This document shows positions 43,554 through 56,251 of a stretch of DNA of 64,000 nucleotides, in pieces. The stretch is taken from the NCBI GenBank assembly GCA_027563935.2, contig CM050449.1:46908507-46972506 (forward strand). The letters are read 5' to 3'. Within the stretch, counting starts at the first letter, position 1; each line of letters begins with the position of its first letter. A program made the position numbers and the translations under genes. The notes under the pieces are model-generated. The model made no database searches. It was not told where the DNA came from and saw only the letters and a list, made by a program, of their open reading frames with translations. This DNA is from Costus lasius (Eukaryota; Streptophyta; Magnoliopsida; Zingiberales; Costaceae).

Positions 43554-44714
43554 AAAAAAGACAGCAAACCACGATTACTCAGATGGATTTTACCCCTGCA
43601 AGAATTTGATTTGGAGATTAAAGACAAAAAGGGATCAGAAAAACTTGTCGCAGATCATCTCTCAAGAATAATGGTAGACACTAGAAAGAATGATGAGATC
43701 AATGATTCCTTCCTTGAAGAACAACTCTTGACCATTGAACAACTCAGAGCCCCCTGGTATGCTGACAGAGTGAATTATCTTGTAGCCAATATTTTTCCTC
43801 CTGATTTGAGCTACCAAAAAAGGAAAAGATTTTTGGCTGAGGTGAAACACTATTTTTGGGATGAGCCTTATGTATTTAGAAGAGATGCAGATGGTATTTT
43901 CAGGAGATGTGTACCCGAAAAGGAAGTTGCAGACATATTGTTCCAATGCCATGGATCTTCTTATGGTGGGCATGCCAGTGCCAAGAAGACTATATTCAAA
44001 GTGTTGCAATCAGGATTTTATTGGCCCACAATATTTAAAGATGCTAGAAAGCTTGTTTTATCCTGTGATAGGTGTCAGAGGACAGGCAACATTAATAGAA
44101 GACATGAGATGCCGTTGTCTAATATTCTTGAGGTTGAGATATTTGATGTTTGGGGAATTGACTTCATGGGACCTTTTCCATCTTCTAGAGGTAACAAATA
44201 TATTCTTGTAGCGGTAGATTTTGTTTCAAAATGGGTTGAAGCTATTGCATCCCCAACTAATGATTCCAGAGTTGTTGTCAAATTATTCAAAAAAATTATC
44301 TTTCCAAGGTTTGGGACCCCACGAGTTGTGATTAGTGATGGAGGCTCGCATTTCATAGAATACAAGTTTTCTGCCTTACTAAAAAAATATGGGGTGAATC
44401 ATAAAGTGGCGACACCTTATCATCCTCAAACAAGTGGACAAGTTGAAATATCAAATAGAGAAATAAAAGGGATTTTGGAGAAGACAGTTTCACACACAAG
44501 GAAAGATTGGGCATTCAAACTTGATAATGCATTGTGGGTATACAGGACAACTTTCAAAACACCAATTGGGATGTCTCCTTATCAATTAGTTTATGGCAAA
44601 TCTTGTCATCTCCCTGTAGAACTCGAACATAAGGCATTCTGGGCAATCAAAGCATTAAACTTTGATTTAAAGAATGCGGGAGAAAAAAGAAGATTACAGT
44701 TGAATGAGTTGTAG
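43554..44714 (+). pseudogene. C: integrase
   Basis: Same frame; Met at 43611 is only where the open stretch allows one. Counted from there: zinc site H114, H121, C152, C155 and catalytic D184 (WGIDFMGPF), D243 (ISDGGSHF) and E279 with 35 residues between the last two. The TAG at 44712-44714 cuts the frame before the C-terminal domain. The integrase core itself looks complete, so this is the best preserved part of C pol. Confidence 0.88.
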
Positions 44715-45064
44715 GAGATCAGAATTTTAGCTTATGAAAATGCAAAAATTTATTAGGAAAGAACCAAAAGATGGCATGATCGGCATATTTTTAGAAGGGA
44801 TTTCCAACCAGGTGACTTTGTTCTTTTATTCAATTCTAGATTGAGACTTTTTCCTGAAAAACTTAAGTCTCGATGGTCTGGGCCTTTTCAGGTAAAGAAA
44901 CCTATCCTTATGGAGCCGTGGATATATGGAGTGAAGAAACAAGAGAATTCAAGGTTAATGGTCAGAGACTTAAACACTATTCTCAAGAAGAGCGAGTTGA
45001 AGAAAGGGAGAGTTTTTATTTGGATGAACCACTATCAAATCTGAGTGTTAAAGGGTCAAGCTAA
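44715..45064 (+). pseudogene. C: integrase C-terminal end with frameshift
   Basis: It continues as 'AYENAKIY' then a stop, then [20 protein letters not shown]. Near 44890-44900 the family sequence moves from one frame to another: after WSGPFQV it continues as [19 protein letters not shown] in the frame of 44873. One small indel is enough. No env-like frame follows. Confidence 0.8.
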
Positions 45065-45084
45065 AGACCTTTAAATTAGCGCTT

Positions 45085-45102
45085 CTTGGGAGGCAACCCA
45101 AG
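45085..45102 (+). promoter_or_regulatory. Conserved post-pol hairpin in C
   Basis: CTTGGGAGGCAACCCAAG, identical to the copies in B and E. It is the first element after the end of pol. Confidence 0.7.
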
Positions 45103-46257
45103 CTTTCTAACTTTAGTTCACTTCCTTTAATTTACTTTTATCTTAGTTTAACCTTAGCATAAATTTTTATCTTTAAGAAGAAGAATGGAGAGGAAGAAGA
45201 CTCGACTCATAGGGGTGACAAAATTTTGTAAGTATCCCCTTCCATTTACCTTTTGGATTTCATCATTGACTCTTATTTTTGTGTCTACCACCACTACTTC
45301 ATCTACATAAAAATATTGTGATTAATGTGATATGTGGTCATGTTTTGAGATGTGATTGATGATTTTTGATGATGAACGAACTCAAATCCATGATTAGAGA
45401 TATAACCCCATCATGTTAGATTTATTTCTTCAATACATATTCGTCTATTGAAACTTGAAATTAGTTGATGCATGAAATTTTAGATGGATGTATTGTTTGA
45501 AGAATAAAATCTAAAAGTGAAACTTTTCTTTTGAATAAAATGAGTATATAAGTATGATTTATAAATTGAGATCAATTGATCAACCTAGTAGATGTTTAGT
45601 CTATTCATGTTATTTGTTGGGAAATAAAAATCCAAGATCCACAAAATAAAGGTGAGGACTCCCCTACTTGGCACTGTGGGAAAGCGTAGTGGTACCGAAG
45701 GTCATGGGTTGAAGCAATAAAATGAGAAAGTATGTATCTATGTGGGTACATGCCATGAGAGAAATCATTTCACATAAACTCCGCTGTCCTTAGTAAATTC
45801 TTTCCAAATGAGAGGATATGAGTTCCATTGCATTGATTATGTGATTCGTGCACTCTAATCTCGCCACCAGAAAAAAAGGTGGTAATCAAGTTAGAGAATG
45901 TGAATGATGCCAAAAAAAAAAAATTTGATATGAGTGGAAAAAGATCTTGGAAACCTTATTCCTGTAAACAAAAGCATGATAGATTTGAACTAAAAATTGG
46001 ATGAAATCATGAGATTAAAAATTTTATTTATTGTGCATGTTGCGAAGTTTTATTTGATTGAATTATGGATCTAGAGGGTTGAGTTCTAAGAATGATATGT
46101 TTATTTGAAATTTTATAAATCAATTGATAGAACTTTTCATTGATGAGTTATATTTTAGAAATTTATTGAGCATGAAAAGGTTACTCTTTTAATCAAACTT
46201 TGAGTTCAAATTTTGATTTTTGCTTGAGGACAAGCAAAGTTTGAGCCTTATGTATTT
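45103..46257 (+). mobile_element. Element C: 3' untranslated region
   Basis: 1.15 kb without a gene. It matches B 6669-7755 in reverse orientation. The last part holds 'gcttgaggacaagcaaagttt' (about 46221-46241), the probable plus-strand priming region before the 3' LTR at 46258. Confidence 0.75.
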
Positions 46258-48199
46258 TGATGACACCAAATTATATAGTATATTTTGTATCATTTTTTAA
46301 TATCTTTTCATGCTAGATTAAAGATCTTTTACTTGTTTTCATACTAAATTTATCGATTATTGCAAAGTCTACTTCTATTTTGGTTTTTCATAGTTTTTAG
46401 GTAAAAAAGCACTATTTTTAGGCGTTTCCAAGCAAAATCAAATACATAGAAGGATTACCGTCATCAAGAGGAGATCACCCAAGAAATTTTACGCAAAATG
46501 AAGCAAGGCAGCAAATTACGGCAGTGTCGTAATCCATTTTACGGTACCGTAATTCCAGACGATACCGTAAAATCCGAGCCCTGCCGCATTTTGAGAAGTT
46601 TTCGAACAAAAAGATTTTTGGATTTTACGGCACCTGCCGTAAGCCATGTTACGGTACCATATTTCAGAGAGCTTCAGAACAGAAACTTCACCCAATTTTA
46701 CGGCACTACCGTAAGAAACTACACAGGCTGTAATTTTCAGACGTTCGCAAATAGAGAACTCAGCCGATTTTATGGCACTACTGTAAACCATATTACAGTG
46801 TCGTAATTCCCCAACAACATCAGAACAGAAGACTCGAGTGATTTTACGGCTGTGCCGTAAGACATTACACTATTGTAATTTCGATTTTGAACACGACGCC
46901 CAGGTCAATTTCCACACCCGATTCTTGCGGAGATGATTGCGAGCGATCCAGAGCCCTAAATTAGATGTCGTAAGAAGCAGAGGGGGATCTTTTCACGAGA
47001 GGATTATGGAGAGACCAAAAGCCCCAATTTTCATACACAGTGGAGGGAGAAATCAAGATCCACGCCGCCGGCTAGGGTTTGGCCGCCACGCTCGATCCAG
47101 ACATTCTCCGGCCGTGATTTTCATACTGAAGCTTCATCTGAAGGAGGAGAGAATGTGCCAGAAGTTTCAGACCAAAAGGAGATCGATTGGAAGAGAAATC
47201 AAAGAAAAAGAAGTCACCGACACTGTTCATCGACGATTCTTGCAAAATTACGGTTGTGAAATACTTCACAGCCGTGCTGTATTTTCTAAACTTCTATTTT
47301 ACTTCAATTTTCAATCCTCTGAAACCATGATCTATTGTAATTCCTTCATGATGATAGCTTAAATTACTTTTGGGACATGGGGGAGTAATTCACTTGATTT
47401 CCAATGACTAGATGACTATTTTTACTATTTCATTGAGTTTAATATTACCATGATGATTTTGCTCCTGCGATAATTGTGCTTAGACTCTCTATAAGCTCAT
47501 GTTACTAATTATGTTCTTAGAATTTTCGCTTGAGACCGAAAGGTAATTGCTTGAGAATTTGGAACCCTAGAATTGCATGTTAGGATCCCTTCCTTACGTT
47601 AGATCTAATTTGATCTGTTCTAGTAGATTAATTGCAATAATTATAACATGAACCTATAGATCGAGTCTATTGGTCAAACGTGAAGATCTTGTGCGAAAGC
47701 AAGGATCCGAATGTTGGAGATCCATGAGTAAAACTAGTGTTGAGACTCGGATGCACGAAAGTGATCCTCGAATCTCCACTAGAGATTATGAACATTGAAT
47801 TCGGATGCACGAAAGTGATCCTTGAATTCATTGTTTGATGATTTACTTATCTTCAGCGTTGGGAAGAATCTTGCGTGAAAGCGAGGATAAATCCTTGTGC
47901 GGTTGTTTGCACGAAAGTGAACCAACCCTTTTTTTTTTTGTAAATTACATCTTCATCATGATAAATTTAGACTGACGAAATCCTCATTGATATCTAGCTC
48001 ATAAAAGTTAAAGTGAACGAAACCCTAGTCCCAGCTTTTCTCTCTGATAATTCCGTTTTTAGCTTCCAATTTCTATTCTCATTACTTCGATTAGCCTAGA
48101 TAGTAAGAAATCAGCTATTTAGTATTCGACAACATAGGTCCCTGTGGATTCGATACTTTTTTATTACTTTGAGTATCCGTGCACTTGCGGATCACAACG
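46258..48199 (+). mobile_element. Element C: 3' LTR
   Basis: A 1942-bp LTR. The last base of the expected terminal CA is G (gatcacaacg), followed by ctatc at 48200-48204, the second target copy. It contains the minisatellite at about 46510-46880. Confidence 0.93.
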
Positions 48200-48204
48200 C
48201 TATC

Positions 48205-49154
48205 ATGACAAATTTATGACAAATCATGATTGAAAAATTCATGACAAATCAATGCCAAATCATGATGAATCAAAGTAAGAATATTGAAGTTCTTAAAGGG
48301 ATAGTTAGTCAGCTTGCTTCACAAGTAAAATATTTAACTACTAATTCTGAAATTTTAGAAGCCTAGTTAGCACAACAAGATTGTTTATTTGATTTGGAAA
48401 CTAAAGAAATTGATTTAGAAAATTCCCCCTTTGATTATGATTGTTTTGAAATTGAGCCTTATGTGAACTTTAATGAATCTCACTCTGATTTTGATGATTG
48501 TAAAATTGATCCATCTGATAATTTAGTTGTGGAAAATTTTGAGAAAATTGAATTTGAAAAATCACATTTTGATTCTAATGATAATTATGAAATTGATTCT
48601 TTTAATGATATATTATCTGTGGTTAATTCCGATGAAGGATATGAGGGGACTAATCTAGAAAAATCTTACTCTGATTTTGTTGATAACTTTGAAATCAATG
48701 AATTGTTTGATTGTGAGCATGGGGAACTTGAAAATGATTTGAAAATTACAAACATTGTTAAATCGCATTCTAATGCTTTGCCCATATCAATTGTTCAATC
48801 TTCTGATTTTATTGAAAAATCATCTTTATTGAGGAATCTAATTTGAGACAGAAAGTTTATTTTGATGATCCAATACTTGAATCTTTTAATGAAAGTCCTA
48901 TTGCAATTGAAAATATAAATCTGAAGAAAGGACTTATGATTTTGCTTTCTGATAAATATAGGAAGATCATTGAATATCCTTTTATTGGAATTGAAAGTAT
49001 TGATTTTGATTTCAATATATTTAAGAAAGCCACATTGATTGTGATTTATTTAAAATTTTGGATATTTGAATTAGTGGCTAAACTTTTTGGACAGCGAAAA
49101 AAGAAAAATTTGCACGCTATTTACTTTGGTACTGATTCATCTGCTTCACCATGA
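48205..49154 (+). pseudogene. E: decayed copy of the B-type Gag-derived protein
   Basis: Translated pieces align with the B protein from the coiled coil on. There is a stop at about 48364 just before LAQQDCLF, then 48394-48846 (acidic region), a one-base frame change near 48843, then 48843-49154 with NLKKGLMILLSDK, KFWIFELVAKLFGQRK and HAIYFGTDS. The C-terminal block is much better kept than the acidic middle. The start of the frame, the zinc-knuckle-like part and the primer site are deleted. Tandem 'atgacaaat' units at about 48205-48260 may reflect slippage. Confidence 0.72.
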
Positions 49155-50764
49155 TATTTGATTTTTGGTCAAGCTATAGACCTAAAATTAGCGCTTCTTG
49201 GGAGGCAACCCAAGCATTATTACTTTGCTTATTTTCTTTTATTTTAGTTTATTTTTAGAATTAATTTTTCTTCTCTTTTTGTAGGCAAAATCAAACTCTG
49301 CGCAAAATACGGCACTGCTGTAATCTGCTTTACGGTGCCGTAATCTTGATCCAATTTCATCAAAGAGTTTTTAGCATTTTACAGCGGTACTGTATTAATT
49401 TTTATGGTACTGTATTTTTGGGTATTTTTGATCCGAGACTTTTGCAAACATTACGGCACTGCCGTAATTTGTTTACGCTCGTAATTTCAACTCTGTAATC
49501 TGCTTATCTGATTAGGTGTTTTCTCGCTGGGATTTTAAGTAAACGGAATGGGAAAAATTTTGATCTTTGGCACCATCACGAAGTACTCATCTTTGTCTAT
49601 CATCTGGATATTTTTTCAGAATTTTAAAGTCCATGGATCATTCTAAAACACATAGCATCTTTTCGATTCTGATTAATTTCTGCAGCAGTTTTCTTTTGAC
49701 TAATCTGATCAGCATTTTTGTTGCAAGTTTTTAAGATGCTTTAAAGATTTGAAACCCTGATTTTTCACCTGGAATATGAAGTTCATGTTTCATTCTATCT
49801 TGAGGATTAATTGTTTTCATGAAAATATTTTCTGACAATTCTAAAACATATAGCAACTTTTTGATTCTGATTAACTTCTGTGCAGTTTTTAGTTTTGTAA
49901 TCTGATTAGTCTTCTTTTTGTTGATAACCTAAATTCCTGAAAGATTTTGATCCTTTATTTTTCATACGCCGGGAAAGAACAAGTTTCATTCTATTACATG
50001 GTTTTGTCCATTTTCTTTTTGGATCATTAAATCTTATTCTTGGGTATGGCTACTTTTCATAAAAAATTTAGTTGCTGCTCAACTTGCTTTCTACATGTTA
50101 TAACTTCTTTTGTCTCCAAATCCAGAAATCTTCAAAAGCAACCGTCTTCCACCTCTAGCCAACCACTGCATCTACCTTTGACATCACTGTTCCCAGCCGT
50201 CAATAATGGATTATACCATCAGCAGACTCTTCTTCTACTGCCTTTATTTCCATTTATTTGATTTATTTATACAGCAGACTCTTCATTAGTGACTGATTTT
50301 TTTTTAACTGTGCAGCATTATCTCTCGCACCACTAGCCGATGATCTCACCTCCAGGACTGTAATCTCTAGCAGGCCACTAGAGATTTCTCACTCTACTAT
50401 TGGCACCATCATCATTACTAGCAGCTTTTCAGATAACATCTGTTCCACCTATGTTTCTTTCCTGCTGACTCTTTCCACCGGCATCCTCTTCAGACCTCCG
50501 GCGACATCTCTGATTCTCCCTTGAGAAAATTATTTTTTATCATTATTATTTTTATAGACTATTTTTAGACTGAACCTTATGTACCTTAAATTGTGCAGGA
50601 AAAATTTTCAAAAGGCACATCAATGGACCTAACAGCATCTGTCCCGACACAATTTTTGGTCCAATCCTTATGTAGTTTTGGTCAGAGCTTGCTATATAAT
50701 TTTATGAGTATCGTTTGCACTCTCTTGTATTCATGATTATTTCATACGGTTTCATCTTTGATTT
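49155..50764 (+). mobile_element. Element E: 3' internal region, truncated
   Basis: No gene supported. It contains the hairpin at 49197-49214, a short TACGG array (49305-49495) and a segment matching B 7756-9020 in reverse, including 'ctcgcaccactagccgatgatctcacctcc' around 50330. E breaks off near 50765, where chromovirus pol begins; its 3' LTR is missing. Confidence 0.7.
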
Positions 50765-51729
50765 GCTTTAGATGTATCACTCACTGAGATCAATTGATCA
50801 TGTTCCAATTGATATAGTATCTGATAGAGAACCAAGATTTCTTTCTCGATTTTGGCAAAGATTACATGAAGCTTTGTGGACCAAGCTCAAGTTTAGTATA
50901 GCTTATCTTCCTCAAACTGATGGGCAGTCTGAAAGAACCATACAAACACTTGAAGACTTGCTTAGGGCTTATGTTATGGAGTAGAAAGGTGAATGGGATA
51001 ATGATCATGCTCTCATTGAATTCACCTATAATAACAGTTATCACTCAAGTATTCAAATGACACTATATGAAGCTTTATATGGAGGGAAGTGTAGAACACC
51101 TTTATGTTGGGAGGAGGTTGGTGATAGAAAGATCTTAAACTCTGACAAAGTGCAAGAAAGAACAGATAAGATACATGTGATAAAAGACAAATTAAAAGTT
51201 GCACAAATTTGCAAAAATATTTATGCTGATCAGCGAATAAAGGACATAGAATTTCAAGTAGGAGACTATGTGTTCTTAAAGATTTCTCCTTCTAGAGGTG
51301 TAATACAATTTGGTAAGAAAGGCAAATTAAGTCTAAGATTCATTGGTCCTTTTGAGATTCTTCAAAAGATTGGTTCTGCAACTTACAGGATTGCCTTACC
51401 ACCATCCTTAGCCAATGTTCATAATGTATTTCATGTTTCCATGTTGAGAAAGTACCATTATGATCCATCTCACATCCATGATTATGAGCCCATTCAAATT
51501 GATCAAGACTTATCCTACCTCGAAAGGCCTATAAAGATTGTGGATAGAAAAGAGAAGATCTTAAGGAATCGAGCCATACCATTACTGAAAGTTATTTGGC
51601 AACATCATGCATTTGAAGAACCAACATGGGAGTTAAAGGAAGAAATGAGAAAGGCTCACACCACATCTTTTTGTTACTCAAGGTATGACAACTTTAGAGG
51701 ACTAAAGTTTTCTTTTAAGGGAGGAGGAA
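50765..51729 (+). pseudogene. F: chromovirus integrase end and chromodomain
   Basis: 5'-truncated Gypsy pol. 50772-50984 carries IVSDREPRF and QTDGQSERTIQTLEDLLRA (catalytic Asp and Glu). TAG at 50982-50984 stands where Trp is usual. 51057-51734 in the same frame has YEALYGGKCRTPLCW, the GPF/Y-like RFIGPFEILQKIG (94-106), HNVFHVSMLRKY and a chromodomain at about 155-200 (DRKEKILRNRAIPLLKVIW). This is the Tekay/Del type. Gag, PR, RT and RH are absent; a small frame slip lies just before 50800. Confidence 0.87.
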
Positions 51730-54138
51730 TATAATACCCTCACAAAAGGGGTAAAATAGTCATTATGCTTTTGTTGTAAATACTATGATCTTTTTATTGT
51801 AGTGCTTCACCTTATGGAAGAACTTGAGTACTAGGTGTTGAGAATGGAAGAGAGTTATGAAGTTAAGTGCATTAGAACTTGTGAATGTAGGTGAAAAAGG
51901 AATTAAAGACGAAAGGAACTAAAGACAAAATAGCCTACAAGACAAAACCTTGCCACCTCATTCTCCTTGAATTACCTCAAGCGTACACCCCAAGCCTTTG
52001 TGCATGAGAAGATAAGTATGAAAAATTTTGAGATTTCTTTTGTTTTGCTCGTTCCAAACCTGGTAGAACGAAAGCTTAAGGAAAGGGGCTAGAAAGACCT
52101 AGGGAAGAAAGCAAAGTAGAGATTTATTTTGGCTTATTAGGCAAGTACTTCTACCTTTCTTTGTGAAATTTGCCTATTACTTCAAATTTATGAGAAATTA
52201 TCTTCTATGCCAATTGTGATTTCAATTTGATTCTTATTTCCATGATTTTATTCAATTCGGCCCGTGGAAGAATGATCAATGTTATGTTCTAAGACAAGGA
52301 ATGTTTATGTAAAGTAAACTAGACCTTTCTTCATTCAAATGCTCATAACCATTGACTTTATGATCCAAATCGTATAAAATCAGATTCATGGTAAAGAAGA
52401 CTTAATTATCTTTCTTTTGGGTCAGCTATTGAGTATTTTAGAAGAGGTTATAGACCTTGTTTCCTCAGCCCAATCCGACCCAGAAATTCTGCTTTTGCTC
52501 TTTGGACCTTTATGTAGTGAGTGAGCTATATGTCCAGATTCTGTGATAGTAGTGCTAAGAAATTTTCATTTGTATATCAAGTAGACTGATTAACCCACAC
52601 CTGGAGCCTTTATTTGCATGATTTGGATCCGAAATGAAATTATTCTAGATTTTTGAACTTAACCATTTAAATCTGGAAATATCATTGTCCTGATTCTGAC
52701 CTCTTGCTACTTCAAAGGTCATAACTTCATGTATTGAGCTCCATTTTAAGTCAACTTTGTTTTCTTTAAAACTAAACTCGAAAACTTTGTTTTGACATAA
52801 ATATCATACCAAATGGTAACTTATGAAGAATATAATGTTCATGGTAAACAAGCTCCAACTTTCTGATTTTGGGTTATGTGACCATTCCTATGTGTATCTT
52901 CCATATATGGTCTTCTATGTGGAGCTTATTGATACTAATGTCTTTTCCATTTGGAAATGAGTATATCAGCAACATGTATCTCATGTATGAACTTTAAGGT
53001 TCACATCTTTGAGGGTTTGATACATATATCAATAAACCCATTTTGGTATGTTTCCATTTCTTAATGTATGAATGCTAGTGGGAATAACATTATGAGCCCG
53101 AAAGGGAAAAGACTATGAGCCCAGAGATGGGAAGAGATTGATAGTTGTGGAACAAAGTACCACATTAGCAATAATGGGGGCCACCTCTTGAATCCATGGC
53201 AGCCACCTCTTGAATCCCACTATCTTTGACATGGGGAGCCATGACAGCTCCAGCCGGCATGTGTTTGAGTTTCACCCTGACGAGGGTGGGATATGCTTCC
53301 AGACGTGGAAGATTATGTTATATGTGATTCCCCACTATGCTATGTGCTATGTAACTCTATGTTTCTTTGGATTGATTCTTATGATCATTATGCTTACCAT
53401 GTGACTCTATGTTACTTTGGGTCGATTTTTATATTTGTTGTTTATGCTTACAATGTAATTATATGCCTCTTTGGATTTCTACTGTTTGATATGTTTACCA
53501 TGTTACTATTGCTTACCATGTCACTATTGCTTATTATGTCACTATTATGTTTCCATTTGATATTACTTATGGAACCATGTGGAGATCTATTATGAATACT
53601 TTTCCTTTTTTGCATCTTAATTACTTGCTGAGCATTCTTGCATAATCTTTGCATTATAACCTCTTTACAGGTTAGCTTTGGGCTACAAGTTTATGTGGAC
53701 AGTTTAAATAAGATAATGAGTTGTGGTTTTATGTTTTGAGCATGTAAACATTAAAGACTAATGTATGAAGTTGTTAGTATGTTTGTATGATAAGTGTGAG
53801 AAGATCCATGACTTGTGTGTGAGATAATATGGTTGTGAAATATTGTAAAGTTCAATGACTCATGTATGATATTCATTTTGATGTTTGTAATATAAGTGTG
53901 AGTTATATTGAATAAATACTATGGTTTTGGAATAGGATGTATGGTTTTTATGATATAAAAGGATTTTGATTAGTAGAATGAGAAATTTTGAATAGATATT
54001 TGAATTGTTGTTACCTCCTAGATGATGGAAAGTAAATTTTATAAGTTATGTTGATCAGGTTATTGTGTTTTAATCCTGGATACATATTGTCAAAAAAAAT
54101 TTTATATTATGAAATTACCATCCTCTAGGGGTGTGACA
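51730..54138 (+). mobile_element. F: 3' LTR of the chromovirus
   Basis: It follows a purine tract (aagggaggaggaa, 51717-51729). It begins tataataccc, a one-base variant of the common TGTAATACCC, and ends ggggtgtgaca, as Tekay/Del LTRs do. Length 2409 bp. 'Ccacctcttgaatccatgg'-type motifs near 53180-53215 relate it to K. No gene inside. Confidence 0.78.
53345..53549. repeat. Short tandem repeats in the F LTR
   Basis: Three imperfect units of about 50 bp ('tgtaactctatgtttctttgg' type) run from about 53350 to 53500, followed by three 18-bp units of taccatgtYactattgct at 53496-53549. The hydrophobic frames 53210-53404 and 53293-53595 are translations of these repeats. Confidence 0.65.
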
Positions 54139-54521
54139 GCCAAGCCCTTACTTGCGCCACCAAGCAAGATGTGCCATGATGGTTTATGTGCCAAGATGCA
54201 AGCATCAAGAGGGATGCGCCCCCCCAACCTTCTTTGTGCATTTACAAAACAAAAGGAAAAAAGAGGCACGCAGGCTTCACATAAATACTTCACAGGCACA
54301 CAAGGGGCTTGACTATGACCACAAGACGATGCACAATCAAGATATCTATCTCATGCTTTTCTATATGCTCATGAAAAACATAAAACTGAAATTTAGTTTT
54401 TTTTTTATTAAAGACATATCTTTCAACCTCAATGTCTCTACACAAATCTAGGATTTTTCATTTCTTTCAGGAGTCTAAAATGGTGCATGCATGTTCCAAG
54501 CATGCTTGCCGCCTACCCTTG
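54139..54521 (-). mobile_element. Element G: leader fragment left of H
   Basis: On the minus strand this aligns with the A leader: 'tttttcatgagcat.tagaa..gcatgag', then 'cttgattgtgcat', 'gtcaagccccttgtgtgcctgtga', 'gcctgcgtgcc', then the ggcgca-rich part. It is cut on the left by F at 54138 and split on the right by H. The last five bases ccttg are the target duplication of H. Confidence 0.75.
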
Positions 54522-56231
54522 TGTAGAGTCCCCTTCAAGGGGGAGCGCAAGCAGATGAAACCCCTTTCAAGAGGGGGGCGAAAAACCCTTAAGGGTGGCG
54601 CATAAAATTGCAAGCGGAAGCAAGGGTTTTTCATGGATCTTAGCAAGATAATATGATCAACTTGATGAAGTTTAGATCCATACCAAAGCCATGAGGAAGA
54701 TGGCGACTTGGAAGAGAAAGATCAAAAGGGATCTTCTCCCTAGTTGACGCACACAAGATGATGTGCTTGCTCCTTGGAGATCCTTGTGCTAGCAAGGTCC
54801 TTCAAGGGTCCCTCTCGTATGGTAAGGAAATGAGAGATGATGTCTAGGCTTGCCGAACCTCCACCAAGACCTCGCCTTCTCCACACCAAAGTCTCGTCAA
54901 GCAAGAGCAAGGAGACGAGAGTTGAATGGAGCGTTCAAGTCATTTGGCGTTCAAGGGAACATGCGCTAAATGACTTTCCAAAATAGGAAAATCCATTAAG
55001 CCATGCGTTCATGATCTCTAAATCGATCAAAACGCCAAAACAATGAACCATACGTTCAAGCTCTTGAACCGGTTCAAAGTAAATGTGTTCGGTCCAAAGG
55101 CCAAACCAAGCCAGCCCAAGCCAATCGGTCTAGATCAACTAAACCCTAAGGTTTCCAATCTAACCATTCATCTAATGATGCTCTTGATCTCACCGATCTA
55201 GCATCAATCCTCTCGATCGAAGCTTACCGATCTCAAGCCCTAATCAATCAAACATGATCAGACTGGATCTCACTTACAATCAGAGTTTAAACTCCTTTAA
55301 ACTGAATCAAAACAATCCAGTCCACACGATCTGACTTAAGTAAGCCATATCATCAAATTGTGCGACCCTAAGGGTTTCCTTTAAATGTCGGTAACGATAA
55401 CTTACATTATCACGATCAGTGAGGGGTATCTAGCAACACATCACTGTCTCCCGATATAAAGGAAAGAGTCTTCCAAGACTACACCCAAACCATAGCACAA
55501 GTGTGAATCCACTTCACAAGGCATGCATGTTTCCTTTGCCACTGGATGTTCTTATTGGACAAGCGTGTCAAGCCTGTAGCTCCAATATGATGAGCATGAT
55601 TAGATCAGATGCACATAGTCACCTGGGTATGGCCATACACTTTCTCAATCATCTCATATAGGGGGGGCCCCTTTTAGAACATCACACTCCTTGAACAAGG
55701 AGACGGCAATCCTATATCTATCACTAGTGCCCTAACCTGACTCATGATCATTATCCAAGACAGTCTATAATCATTATGTTTCAAATGATATTGAACTACC
55801 TCAAAACAATGACAATCATCATTTAGAAACACAAGTGATCTCAAGTCAGAGGACATGTGCCACTTGGTGCTTACAAGGATCATTCACATTGTGACAAGCA
55901 ATGGAATATCCTAGAAGGGTCTGTCCAGTACATCCAATGTACCCATGAGTCTACATCTTATTCCATGCTCGAAGCATCCTATAAGATTAGAACACATATT
56001 ATTCTCAATCATATCAAGGCTGTCTCATGTTCACCAAGATATCTCGACTAAGGACATATGCATGTCAGCCTAGCTGAACTGCGTTGAGACATTATTCAGA
56101 AGTACACTTATTACAGCAGACAAGGTAACAATCTGAATAACAACCATGCCTTTATAAACTTAAGAGTTTATTACATGATACTGTTACAATCCCAAGGCCT
56201 CAAACATTAGCCTTAAGGGCATACCCCAACA
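54522..56231 (-). mobile_element. Element H: 3' LTR
   Basis: A 1710-bp LTR, minus strand TGTTGGGGTATGCCC to GGGGACTCTACA. It differs from 61889-63597 at about ten sites (0.6 percent by eye), so H is as young as I. Its terminal 70 bp holds two tandem hairpins, ccccttcaaggggg and cccctttcaagagggg. ccttg flanks the element (54517-54521 and 63598-63602). Confidence 0.95.
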
Positions 56232-56246
56232 ATCTCCCACTTGCAC
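56232..56246 (-). promoter_or_regulatory. Polypurine tract of H
   Basis: Minus strand gtgcaagtgggagat, identical to I. Confidence 0.85.
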
Positions 56247-56251
56247 TTAAT

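Noticed and set aside
45103..46257. Possible env-like gene between pol and 3' LTR of C
   Set aside because: Some Athila elements have one, but no frame above about 65 codons or with a transmembrane segment is present here.
53210..53595. Hydrophobic membrane-like small proteins in the F LTR
   Set aside because: They are translations of 18-bp and roughly 50-bp tandem repeats; the two overlapping frames are both open only because of the repeat.
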